A program made the translations under genes and the position numbers. A stretch of 51,629 nucleotides of DNA from Selenomonadaceae bacterium. Its GTDB lineage: Bacteria > Bacillota > Negativicutes > Selenomonadales > Selenomonadaceae. This document shows, piece after piece, positions 1 through 7,486 of the stretch. Positions within the stretch are counted from its first letter, which is position 1. Each line of letters opens with the position of its first letter. Below the pieces are notes generated by a model. That model was not told where the DNA came from. It did not search any database and worked only from the letters and a program-made list of their open reading frames with translations. Where the stretch lies: assembly GCA_022773425.1 (NCBI GenBank), contig JALFBM010000072.1, positions 1 to 51,629 of the forward strand. The letters are read 5' to 3'.

Positions 1-1254
1 CACCGGATAGGCCGTCCTCCCGCCGATCGTGAACGCCCGCGTAGGCGCCACCGGCGTCAGACTCCCGTCGACCTTTTCGAACGCGTCCCTGTAGTCCTGC
101 TGAACGAGCGTGCGGACTTTCAGCGCCTACAGGTAATACGCATCGGAATAACCGGCGGAAAGCGCGTAGTTACCGATCAGGATGCGGCGCTTGACCTCCT
201 CGCCGAACAGCTCCGTGCGCGTATTCGTCATCATCTGCACGAGGTCCTCCCCGTCGACACGCTCGCCGTAGCTGACGCCGTCGTAGCGCTCGAGGTTCGT
301 CGCGGCCTCAGCCGGCGCGATCAAATAGTACGCAGAAATCGCATATTTCGTATGCGGCAGGGAAATCTCCACCACCTCTGCACCGAGCTTCTTGTAATCC
401 TCGATGGCCGTGCGGATGGCTTTCTCGACTTCTGGATCCATGCCATCGACAAAGTATTCTTTCGGAAGGCCGATTTTAAGCCCCTTGACATCCTCGCGCA
501 GTGCCTTGCCAAAGCACGGAACCTCGACATTCGCCGACGTCGAATCCATCGCATCCTGCCCCGCAATTATGCCGAGGATATGTGCGGCATCGGTGACATC
601 GCGCGTCAGCGTGCCGATCTGGTCGAGACTCGAACCATAGGCGACGAGCCCGTAGCGGGAAATGCGGCCATAGGTCGGCTTCAGGCCGACGACGCCGCAG
701 AACGAAGCCGGCTGGCGGATGGATCCGCCGGTATCGGAACCGAGGGCCCAGATCGCCGTGCCGGCGGCAACCGATGCCGCGGAGCCGCCCGAGGAGCCGC
801 CCGGCACACAGTCGAGATTCCACGGATTGCGCGTGACATGATACGCCGAGTTCTCCGTGGAGCCGCCCATCGCGAACTCGTCCATATTGGTCTTGCCGAG
901 GAAAACCGGCTGCTGCTTCTTGAGCTTCGTGATGACGGTCGCATCATATGGCGGCACAAAATGTTCGAGGATCTTTGACGCGCAGGTCGTCTTGACGCCG
1001 TTTGTGCAGATATTGTCCTTGATCGCGCCCGGAATGCCTTCAAGATACGAGATCTTCCCGCCTGCAGCGATGTTCTGATCTGCGGCCGCTGCCTGCTTCT
1101 GCGCGTCCTCGCGCGTCAGCGTCAAATAGGCCTGTACATCCCCTTCGACTTCATCGATGCGCGCGAGGACATCCTTCGTGAGCTCCGCTGCCGTGATTTC
1201 CTTGTTTTTCAGCATGTCATGGAGGACATGCGCTGGTTTGTCATACAGTCTCAA
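1..1254 (-). CDS. gatA: Glu-tRNA(Gln)/Asp-tRNA(Asn) amidotransferase subunit A, interrupted by in-frame TAG and cut by window edge
   Basis: GatA is the amidase subunit of GatCAB, which amidates misacylated Glu-tRNA(Gln) and Asp-tRNA(Asn). The amidase-signature triad is visible as Lys79 (GAIKDN), Ser154 (PGGSSGGS) and Ser178 (GSDTGGS). The start is TTG at 1252-1254, seven bases after GGGAGG. After 375 codons ([10 protein letters not shown]) a TAG at 127-129 interrupts the gene. The same frame then continues without a shift as [12 protein letters not shown] and further typical GatA sequence to the window edge. The family normally has Lys where TAG stands, so one base change (AAG to TAG) explains it. 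gatC lies 15 bases upstream. Identity is certain; whether the stop is a real mutation, a read-through codon or a sequencing error is open. Confidence 0.9.
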
Positions 1255-1269
1255 AACAGTTCCTCCCTA

Positions 1270-1560
1270 TCAGCCCTCGAGAACTTTCGGCACCTTGAAA
1301 TAGCCATTGTCGCGCAGTGGCGCGTTCTGCAGGGCCGCTTCGCGGTCGAGCGACGGCCGCACGACGTCCTCACGAAATACGTTCTGCATTGGCAGGGCGT
1401 AGGTCGTCGGCTTAACCTCCGTCGTATCCACCTCCGACAGATTATCCATATACGTGAGGATAGAATCCATCTGCTGCATATACTTCTGCTGCTGATCCTC
1501 GGGAATCCTGAGCCGTGAGAGCACGGCGACGTTTTCGAGATCTTCTTTGGTAACCTTCAT
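1270..1560 (-). CDS. gatC: Asp/Glu-tRNA amidotransferase subunit C
   Basis: Small 96-residue subunit that holds GatA and GatB together in the GatCAB tRNA-dependent amidotransferase. It begins MKVTKEDLENVAVLSRL and carries the family's conserved middle (TYMDNLSEVDTTEVKPT) and C-terminal REDVVRPSL..APLRDNGYFKVPKVL. The ATG at 1558-1560 was chosen because it gives normal family length and follows a GGTG-type ribosome site; the open frame upstream is not GatC-like. It is the first gene of gatC-gatA, with gatB presumably beyond the left edge. A strong promoter lies just upstream. Confidence 0.93.
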   Translation of the reverse strand: MKVTKEDLENVAVLSRLRIPEDQQQKYMQQMDSILTYMDNLSEVDTTEVKPTTYALPMQNVFREDVVRPSLDREAALQNAPLRDNGYFKVPKVLEG

Positions 1561-1597
1561 CGATTTCACCATCCATTTTTTAACCAATCTATTCCCT

Positions 1598-1626
1598 ATT
1601 ATACCCCGCTGAGAAAAAGCCGTCAA
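1598..1626 (-). promoter_or_regulatory. Sigma-A promoter of gatCA
   Basis: On the minus strand TTGACG (1621-1626) is followed after 17 bases by TATAAT (1598-1603), about 38 bases before the gatC start. It sits just after the ndk terminator, so gatCA is separate from the upstream operon. Confidence 0.85.
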
Positions 1627-1654
1627 TGAACGGAAGCGGGGTTGGAAAGAGCAT

Positions 1655-1690
1655 GAGAAAAACCGCAGTCCAAAAGATGTCCTGCGGTTT
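1655..1690 (-). terminator. Intrinsic terminator after ndk
   Basis: A perfect 9-bp stem (AAACCGCAG at 1660-1668 with CTGCGGTTT at 1682-1690) is followed on the minus strand by a run of T. It closes the pheB-to-ndk operon. Confidence 0.85.
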
Positions 1691-1708
1691 CCTCGTTGAA
1701 ACGACGGA

Positions 1709-2146
1709 TTAGTCCGGGATTGTATACGTCCCGTCGTAGATTTCGGTCTCGTTAAAGAAGATGTGAATCTCACGATTTGCACTCTCCGGGCTGTCGGACG
1801 CGTGGACGGCGTTGCGGTTGCTCGCCGTCGCAAATTGCTTGCGGAGCGTCCCCTCCTCAGCCTCAGCCGGATTGGTTTTCCCGTTGATCCGGCGCACCTT
1901 GGCAATGGCGCCTTCGCCTTCCAGAACCAGCGCGACAATCGGGCCGGAGGTCATGAAACCGACGAGATCCTTGTAATACGGACGGCCGATATGTTCCGCA
2001 TAGTGAATCGACGCGAGGCGCTCGTCCATTTTCAGCAGCTTCATTGCGACGATGCGCAGGCCTTCCTGCTCGTAGCGCTTGAGAATATCGCCGCTGTAAT
2101 GTTTCGAAAAGGCATCCGGTTTAATCAGTACAAGTGTTTTTTCCAT
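1709..2146 (-). CDS. ndk: Nucleoside diphosphate kinase
   Basis: Transfers the gamma phosphate from ATP to NDPs through a phosphohistidine, balancing NTP pools in the cytoplasm. The 145-residue protein starts MEKTLVLIKPDAF and shows the active-site His in RNAVHASDSPESA near residue 115, as in the NDK signature. Length is typical. It is the last gene of the operon begun by the ACT protein, 30 bases after the gamma carbonic anhydrase gene and ended by a clear terminator. Confidence 0.96.
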   Translation of the reverse strand: MEKTLVLIKPDAFSKHYSGDILKRYEQEGLRIVAMKLLKMDERLASIHYAEHIGRPYYKDLVGFMTSGPIVALVLEGEGAIAKVRRINGKTNPAEAEEGTLRKQFATASNRNAVHASDSPESANREIHIFFNETEIYDGTYTIPD

Positions 2147-2176
2147 GAGATAAAGAATCTCCTTTGTTATAGTTTG

Positions 2177-2695
2177 TTATAGTAATTCAGCTTTATAGCG
2201 TTTGGCGACTTCCCGGTAATTCATGGCCGAAGCGTGAAGCGCTTCGATCTCATCTTCGCGGAGGCCGCGGATGATGCGCGCCGGATTCCCGTATACGAGG
2301 GAATTCGACGGGATCTTCTTATGCTGTGTAATCATCGTGCCTGCGCCAATGACGACGTTCTCTCCGATGTCCGTATAGCCGAGCAGAATGGAGCCCATGC
2401 CGACCAGCGTATGACTGCCAATCCGTTCGCAGTGCACGATGCTGTTGTGTCCGATGATGACCTCGTCGCCGATGATCGTCGGAGTATCGCCCATGACGTG
2501 AATCGTCGCGTTGTCCTGGATGTTCGAGCACTTCCCGATGCGGATGGGCTGGAAATCTCCGCGGACCACCGCGTTGAACCATACGCTGGAACCCTCTCCG
2601 ATCTCCACATCGCCGACGACAACCGAAGTTGGCGCAAGAAATACATCTTCGGCGATCTTTGGCGAATGCCCTTTATATGGAAGGATGTTTGCCAT
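2177..2695 (-). CDS. Gamma carbonic anhydrase family protein
   Basis: Left-handed beta-helix (hexapeptide repeat) protein of 172 residues, of the YrdA/PaaY/CaiE-like gamma carbonic anhydrase group. Hexapeptide turns run through most of the chain (VVVGDVEIGEGSSVWF, IIGDEVIIGHNSIVH, IGENVVIGAGTMI). Histidines in ATIHV, NSIVHC and GSHTLVG match the trimer-interface zinc-ligand pattern of the family. The ATG at 2693-2695 follows AGGGGG at good spacing; the longer open frame upstream would run into the cca region. Many family members are not proven carbonic anhydrases, so the activity is inferred. Confidence 0.9.
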   Translation of the reverse strand: MANILPYKGHSPKIAEDVFLAPTSVVVGDVEIGEGSSVWFNAVVRGDFQPIRIGKCSNIQDNATIHVMGDTPTIIGDEVIIGHNSIVHCERIGSHTLVGMGSILLGYTDIGENVVIGAGTMITQHKKIPSNSLVYGNPARIIRGLREDEIEALHASAMNYREVAKRYKAELL

Positions 2696-2738
2696 ATAAA
2701 TTCCCCCTGCGGATAAACGTTTTTCTTCTATTATTGTT

Positions 2739-4019
2739 TTATTCGCGATAATCCGTGGGATTTCCTTCCTCAAAATAAGTTTTTTTCCACGCCTTGAAGC
2801 GTGCAATCCGCCGACTCAGCACCCAATCGCCGACGGCGGGACCTCGCATGCCATCCGGATGGTTATCGCCGCGGACGGCATGCAGTGCGGCTACAATTTC
2901 CGTCGCGTGTTCCAGATAATAGGGCAGACCGTGATGATCCGCGCGCACGATGGTGCGAAAACCGTCGACGGTAAGCCCCGCCGACTCGATGGAAAGCAGG
3001 AGACGCACAATCTTTCCGGGATGCTTGAGACGCCCCGCACGCATATGCTCGGTGATGACAAAGCGTGCGGCTTTCCGCCAATCCCGTGGAAGGGTCATGC
3101 GCCGATTCCACGCTTCCAGCACCGTGACGCCCTTTTCCTCGTGTCCGTAATGGTGCGGCAGCATCGAAGACGGCGTCACCCCTTTGCCGAGGTCATGCGT
3201 GAGCGCACAGAACCGCACCAGCTTGTCCCTCGAGCCCGCCGACACGGTATCGAGCACGAGCATCGTGTGCTCGAAGGCGTCTCCCTCGGGGTGAAACGCC
3301 GCGGGCTGCGTTTTCCCGATCAGCGCGTGGATTTCGGGGAACGTGACCTCCAGCAAACCCGCGCGCTGCAAAGCGCGGAAAAACACGGAAGGCCGCCTCG
3401 TCTCCAGGGCACGACTGAGTTCGCCCTGGATCCGCTCCGAAGGCTCACCGCACAGTTCATCCCGGCATTTACGCATCAGCGCATAGGTGTCTTCGGTGAT
3501 GGAAAAGCCGAACTGTGCCGCCTGCCGTGCCGCGCGCAGGGCACGCACCGGGTCTTCGCAAAAATGCGCGGATACCGCACGAATCGTTTTTGCGGCGATA
3601 TCGCCTTGTCCGCCATAGGGATCCCATAGCCGATGCTCCATCCTCCCCTCAGCCGGGATCAGCTCGATGGCCATAGCGTTCATCGTCGTATCGCGTCGAC
3701 AGAGATCCTCAAGAAGCGTGACCTTCGGGGAGGCATCCACGGAAAATCCGGTATACCCGGGGCCGGTCTTTTTTTCGATGCGCGCAAAAGCCACCTCCGA
3801 GGAACGACCGTCGATTTCGACCAGGTACACAGGAAAAGCCTTCCCGACTTTTTTTGCTTTCGGGAAGGTTTGTTCAAAGGCCTCGGCGGCTACGCCGGAC
3901 ACCATATAGTCTTTGTCATGCGCCGGAACGCCCCGTATGTGATCGCGAACCCAGCCGCCGACAAGAAAGCAGCGGCCGCCCAGCTCAGCTATATCCTGTA
4001 CAAAATTTGGTTCTAGCAT
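2739..4019 (-). CDS. cca: CCA tRNA nucleotidyltransferase / poly(A) polymerase family, with HD domain
   Basis: Class II nucleotidyltransferase that adds or repairs the 3' CCA of tRNA. The N-terminal head has FLVGGWVRD and the metal-binding Asp pair in HDKDYMV (about residues 35-39), then RRDTTMNAMA (about 108-117). A C-terminal HD phosphohydrolase domain is marked by CALTHDLGK near residue 277. The length of 426 residues is usual for bacterial CCA/poly(A) polymerases with HD. It starts four bases after the thrB stop, so translation is probably coupled. An A-adding or poly(A) role cannot be told from CCA addition by sequence alone. Confidence 0.9.
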   Translation of the reverse strand: MLEPNFVQDIAELGGRCFLVGGWVRDHIRGVPAHDKDYMVSGVAAEAFEQTFPKAKKVGKAFPVYLVEIDGRSSEVAFARIEKKTGPGYTGFSVDASPKVTLLEDLCRRDTTMNAMAIELIPAEGRMEHRLWDPYGGQGDIAAKTIRAVSAHFCEDPVRALRAARQAAQFGFSITEDTYALMRKCRDELCGEPSERIQGELSRALETRRPSVFFRALQRAGLLEVTFPEIHALIGKTQPAAFHPEGDAFEHTMLVLDTVSAGSRDKLVRFCALTHDLGKGVTPSSMLPHHYGHEEKGVTVLEAWNRRMTLPRDWRKAARFVITEHMRAGRLKHPGKIVRLLLSIESAGLTVDGFRTIVRADHHGLPYYLEHATEIVAALHAVRGDNHPDGMRGPAVGDWVLSRRIARFKAWKKTYFEEGNPTDYRE

Positions 4020-4023
4020 GGGG

Positions 4024-4971
4024 TCACGCTTTCTCTTCGGACTTCACAACATGCGCACCCTTCGTATCGAGGTCGAGCAGCAGATAGCGCGATGTGACAC
4101 CCGCGCCGCGGAATGCCTGCAGCATGGCTTCACCAACCTCCCGCGCTCTATGCCTTTCCTGGAGCACAAACGCGATCAGGCATGGGCCGGCACCGGAGAG
4201 GCTCGCACCGATGGCGCCGGCCTCCCTGGCGGCCTCGAGGACCTGCGGCATGCCGGGAATCAGCGACTCGCGGTATGGCTGATGCAGGCGGTCCTCAAAG
4301 ACGTGTGTGAGATAGCGGTCACGCCCCTCGACCAATGCTGCGATCATCATGCCAACGCGCCCCGCATTGAAAACCGCGTCCCTTCGCGAGATAAGATCCG
4401 GCAGGACCTCGCGCGCTTTCTTCGTCGCGAGTGGAAAATCCGGCACGGCGACGACGAGTTTTAGCCGCAGCTTCGGCAAAAACGAAAAACACTCCGTCTC
4501 GCCGCCGTCCGCCTGGATATTGACGGTAAAGCCGCCGAAAATCGCCGGTGCAACGTTGTCGGGATGCCCCTCGATGGCCGTGGCGAACTGCAGGAGATCG
4601 CGGCGGCTGAACGGATTGCCGATCCAGACGTTCGCGGCCTTGAGGCCGGCAACGATGGCTGCCGCGCTGCTGCCGAGGCCACGGGAAACCGGGACGCGGT
4701 TGTGCATGCGCATCCACGCGCCGCGAAATTCTTTTTCACGGCCCGCCTGTTTCAACAGATACTGTGCGGAGGTCCAAACGACGTTCGTTGCGTTGCGAGG
4801 GATGCCGGATGCGCCTTCTCCCGTGATCTCGATTTCGAACACGGGATCCGGACGCAGCGCGATTTCGAGATCGTTGTATATCGTGCAGGCGAGGCCGAGG
4901 GTATCAAATCCAGGGCCGCAGTTCGCACTCGTCCCAGGCACACGAACATGAATGGTCTTTTCTTCTGCCAT
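4024..4971 (-). CDS. thrB: Homoserine kinase
   Basis: GHMP-family kinase that phosphorylates homoserine to O-phosphohomoserine, the substrate of threonine synthase (thrC, 11486-12991). The ATP-binding GHMP motif PVSRGLGSSAAAIVAG is near residues 93-108. The N-terminal VRVPGTSANCGPGFDTLG and C-terminal GASLSGAGPCLIAF are also characteristic. It is 315 residues long, close to normal, and lies nine bases after hom in the threonine operon. Confidence 0.95.
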   Translation of the reverse strand: MAEEKTIHVRVPGTSANCGPGFDTLGLACTIYNDLEIALRPDPVFEIEITGEGASGIPRNATNVVWTSAQYLLKQAGREKEFRGAWMRMHNRVPVSRGLGSSAAAIVAGLKAANVWIGNPFSRRDLLQFATAIEGHPDNVAPAIFGGFTVNIQADGGETECFSFLPKLRLKLVVAVPDFPLATKKAREVLPDLISRRDAVFNAGRVGMMIAALVEGRDRYLTHVFEDRLHQPYRESLIPGMPQVLEAAREAGAIGASLSGAGPCLIAFVLQERHRAREVGEAMLQAFRGAGVTSRYLLLDLDTKGAHVVKSEEKA

Positions 4972-4980
4972 AGGTCCGAT

Positions 4981-6273
4981 TTACCTCCCAGACTCGACGC
5001 GGATAATGTTGCGGATTTCATCGACGACCGGCAGTTTGCGCAGGCTCGCAATCGCGCGCTCGACCTTCGCGTGTTCGACGATATGCGTGATGGCGACGAT
5101 CTCGGCGTGGTCAACGACATTGCGCCGCGTCTGCACAACCGAGTTCAGGCTGACGCCAGCGTTGCCGAATGCCGTCGCGATCTGGCCGAGTACGCCCGGC
5201 TCATCGTCGACGAGCAACCGCACGTAATAGGACGAACGCGTTCTTTCGAGCGGGCAAATCGGCTTGTCCTCGTAGCAGGTGCAGCCGACCGACGTGATCT
5301 CACCGCGCTCGATATCCCTTGTCACCGCGATGACGTCCGAGACCACCGCCGATGCCGTCGGCAGCGAGCCGGCCCCCTGCCCGTAGAACATCGCATCGCC
5401 AAGTGCGTTGCCATGCACGAAGATGGCGTTGTAGACGCCGTTCACGGACGCAAGCGGGTGCTCGCAGGATAAGAATACCGGATGGACGCGGATATCGATC
5501 CCGTCCGCGGAATCTGTCCCAACGACGAGAAGTTTCACCGTGTAGCCAAGTGTCTTTGCATAGCTGATATCCTCCGGCGTAATCTTTGTGATGCCCTCGA
5601 CGGATACATCGCTGAGCTTCACGCGGGAATTGAACGCAATCGATGCGAGAATCGCCGCCTTGCGTGCAGCGTCGAGTCCCTCGACGTCCGCGGTCGGATC
5701 GGCCTCGGCATAGCCCTTATCCTGCGCTTCTTTCAGTACGGTATCGTAATCGCTGCCGCATTCCGACATTTTGGTCAGCATATAGTTGGTCGTGCCGTTC
5801 AGGATACCCAGGATTTTCGTGATGCGGTTTGCCGTCAAGCACTCCTTGAGCGGCGTGATGATCGGGATGCCGCCGCCGACCGCCGCTTCGAAGCGGAAGT
5901 TCACGTGATGCTTTGCGGCCATGTCAAAGAGCGCATGACCGTATTCTGCGACGACGTCCTTGTTCGCGGTCACGACATGCTTGCCGGCTTCGAGTGCGCG
6001 TAGCATATATTCCTTTGCAGGATGAATCCCGCCCATGACCTCGACGATGATGTGAATGTCCGGATCCTCAAGGATGTCCTCGAACCGATCGGTTTTCTCC
6101 ACGCCCTCGAGTCCCGGGCGCTCCTTCTTCAGGTCGCGGACCAAAACCCGCTTCAGGACAAGAGATGCACCCACACGTTCCCGGATTTGCTGCTGGTTCA
6201 TCGTGAGGACCCGGGCCACCCCTGTTCCTACGGTTCCCGAGCCGAGAAGACCGATGCAAATTTCCTTATCCAT
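4981..6273 (-). CDS. hom: Homoserine dehydrogenase
   Basis: Reduces aspartate semialdehyde to homoserine with NAD(P)H, the branch point to threonine and methionine. The order is an N-terminal Rossmann fold (IGLLGSGTVGTGVARVL), a catalytic domain with VVTANKDVVAEYG and GILNGTTNYMLTKM, and a C-terminal ACT domain (VRLLVDDEPGVLGQIATAFG, about residues 345-430) that normally gives threonine feedback. I chose ATG 6271-6273 over the upstream in-frame GTG (6280-6282) because AAGGGG lies eight bases before the ATG. It lies between the ACT-domain regulator gene and thrB. Confidence 0.95.
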   Translation of the reverse strand: MDKEICIGLLGSGTVGTGVARVLTMNQQQIRERVGASLVLKRVLVRDLKKERPGLEGVEKTDRFEDILEDPDIHIIVEVMGGIHPAKEYMLRALEAGKHVVTANKDVVAEYGHALFDMAAKHHVNFRFEAAVGGGIPIITPLKECLTANRITKILGILNGTTNYMLTKMSECGSDYDTVLKEAQDKGYAEADPTADVEGLDAARKAAILASIAFNSRVKLSDVSVEGITKITPEDISYAKTLGYTVKLLVVGTDSADGIDIRVHPVFLSCEHPLASVNGVYNAIFVHGNALGDAMFYGQGAGSLPTASAVVSDVIAVTRDIERGEITSVGCTCYEDKPICPLERTRSSYYVRLLVDDEPGVLGQIATAFGNAGVSLNSVVQTRRNVVDHAEIVAITHIVEHAKVERAIASLRKLPVVDEIRNIIRVESGR

Positions 6274-6296
6274 GTGCCACACCCCTTTTCTTGCTG

Positions 6297-6758
6297 TTAG
6301 GCCTGTCCCAAAACCTCAATGCGCTTGACACCGCTGACCATGCGGAGCTTATCAAGCAGCGCCTCCAGATCGACGGACATATGTGCCGTCTCGATCGAAA
6401 CCGTTGCGTTTGCCACACCCTGCAGGGGGATGCCCTGATTGATCGTGAGGACAGAGCCGCCATCGTTTGAAATCGTGTTCAAGACGCTTGAAAGGACGCC
6501 CTTTTTATGCTCGAGCAGGAACGTCAGGGTGACGAGCTTGTCTTTGCTTGCCTCGTAGAACGGGAAGACGTAGTCCTTGTACTTATAATAAGCCGAACGG
6601 GAAAGCTCCATGCGCTCCACCGCCTCGTTGATCGTGCGCGCGTCGCCGCGTTTGAGCATCTCTTTGACGCGGATTGTCTTTTTGATAGCTTCCGGCAGAA
6701 TCTCTTCCTTTACAAGGAAGTAGCTGTTTCTTTCTTTAGAATCGTCTTTTTTCATCAT
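6297..6758 (-). CDS. pheB: ACT domain-containing protein, PheB/UPF0735 family
   Basis: This 153-residue protein of the PheB (UPF0735) family has two parts. The N-terminal half resembles a small helical DNA-binding-like unit (INEAVERMELSRSAYYKYKDYVFPF). The C-terminal half, from about residue 75, is an ACT domain (LVTLTFLLEHKKGVLSSVLNTIS) of the amino-acid-sensing type. ACT proteins of this group often sit before hom-thrB or pheA. Here it is first in the operon, 23 bases before hom, so a role in sensing an aspartate-family amino acid is plausible but unproven. The start was set at the first ATG of ATGATG after GGAGGGG. Confidence 0.9.
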   Translation of the reverse strand: MMKKDDSKERNSYFLVKEEILPEAIKKTIRVKEMLKRGDARTINEAVERMELSRSAYYKYKDYVFPFYEASKDKLVTLTFLLEHKKGVLSSVLNTISNDGGSVLTINQGIPLQGVANATVSIETAHMSVDLEALLDKLRMVSGVKRIEVLGQA

Positions 6759-6851
6759 CTGATACCCCTCCAATGGATGTTTTATTCGTTATGAAAGCCC
6801 ATTTACCGCGAAATAATAATTATCGCGGCTGTTTGTTTTTTCATACAGTAT

Positions 6852-6880
6852 ACTATACCGTATTTTTTCACGTTTGACAA
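6852..6880 (-). promoter_or_regulatory. Sigma-A promoter of the pheB-hom-thrB-cca-gCA-ndk operon
   Basis: On the minus strand TTGTCA (6875-6880), 17 bases and TATAGT (6852-6857) lie about 94 bases before pheB. All genes down to ndk have gaps of 4 to 43 bases and no terminator between them, so this looks like the promoter for all six. Confidence 0.8.
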
Positions 6881-6900
6881 CCCTCGAAAGACAGATGTAA

Positions 6901-6942
6901 GAAAAAAGTGGTAAATTTTTCTTAAATTCGCCACTTTTCTTC
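6901..6942 (-). terminator. Intrinsic terminator after the DUF488 gene
   Basis: AAAAGTGG (6904-6911) pairs with CCACTTTT (6931-6938) across a 19-base AT-rich loop, followed on the minus strand by a run of T. The loop is long, so strength is uncertain. Confidence 0.6.
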
Positions 6943-6966
6943 CCACTATATCGAAAATGTTACACC

Positions 6967-7359
6967 TTATGTCTTGTCTATGCTCGTATTTGTCTGTTTT
7001 AAAACATCATTCAGCCATTTTAGCAGGACAATTACATGGTTCTCCTGCTGATTTTTTGCGCCATACACAAATGTGATATTTGACGTTTCGAGCTGAGACC
7101 TGCAGTCCGCCGCAAATTTTTGCGCGGCGGGATTGCGCTCCAGTTCCTCAAGATACGCGAGCCCGAAGGAATCAAAGTCCATTTCCCCGCGATGATATAG
7201 CTGGCGGATCTCCTTACTTGGCGTAATCTCCTTTGCCCAGCGGTCCAAATGCGCGTTCTCCTTTTTTATGCCGCGCGGCCACAGCCGGTCCACCAGGATC
7301 CGGTACCCATCGTCTGCCTCTGCTGCCTCATAGATCCGTTTCCGTCTGATCGTGTACAT
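6967..7359 (-). CDS. DUF488 family protein (YeaO-like)
   Basis: A 130-residue protein of the DUF488 family, with the typical RILVDRLWPRGIKKE near the start (about residues 20-35), a following W-A-K-E-I-T-P-S segment and YHRGEMDFDSF. Members are small cytosolic proteins found widely in bacteria; their biochemical role is not established. GGAGG lies seven bases before the ATG. It is divergent from recG, and the shared 127-base gap holds a recG promoter. I can assign the family but not a function. Confidence 0.88.
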   Translation of the reverse strand: MYTIRRKRIYEAAEADDGYRILVDRLWPRGIKKENAHLDRWAKEITPSKEIRQLYHRGEMDFDSFGLAYLEELERNPAAQKFAADCRSQLETSNITFVYGAKNQQENHVIVLLKWLNDVLKQTNTSIDKT

Positions 7360-7444
7360 CTTACCGCCTCCTTCTCTATGCTAGCGCTTGCCGGCTCTGC
7401 CTGCCGTCACGAATGTTACCAGATGGGCATCTACGCTATCTTTA

Positions 7445-7453
7445 TGCTATAAT
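7445..7453 (+). promoter_or_regulatory. Extended -10 promoter of recG
   Basis: TGCTATAAT at 7445-7453 is a perfect extended -10 (TGn-TATAAT). No good -35 lies 17 bases upstream. It is about 34 bases before the recG GTG start. Confidence 0.65.
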
Positions 7454-7486
7454 AGAATTATCTTGCAAACAAGTTCAGGTGATGAC

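Noticed and set aside
127-1254. gatA as a naturally short 375-residue amidase
   Set aside because: Typical GatA sequence continues in the same frame right after the TAG, so the short form is a truncation, not a family variant.
6759-6851. T-box leader for the pheB-hom-thrB operon
   Set aside because: No T-box core sequence, specifier stem or terminator in the short leader.
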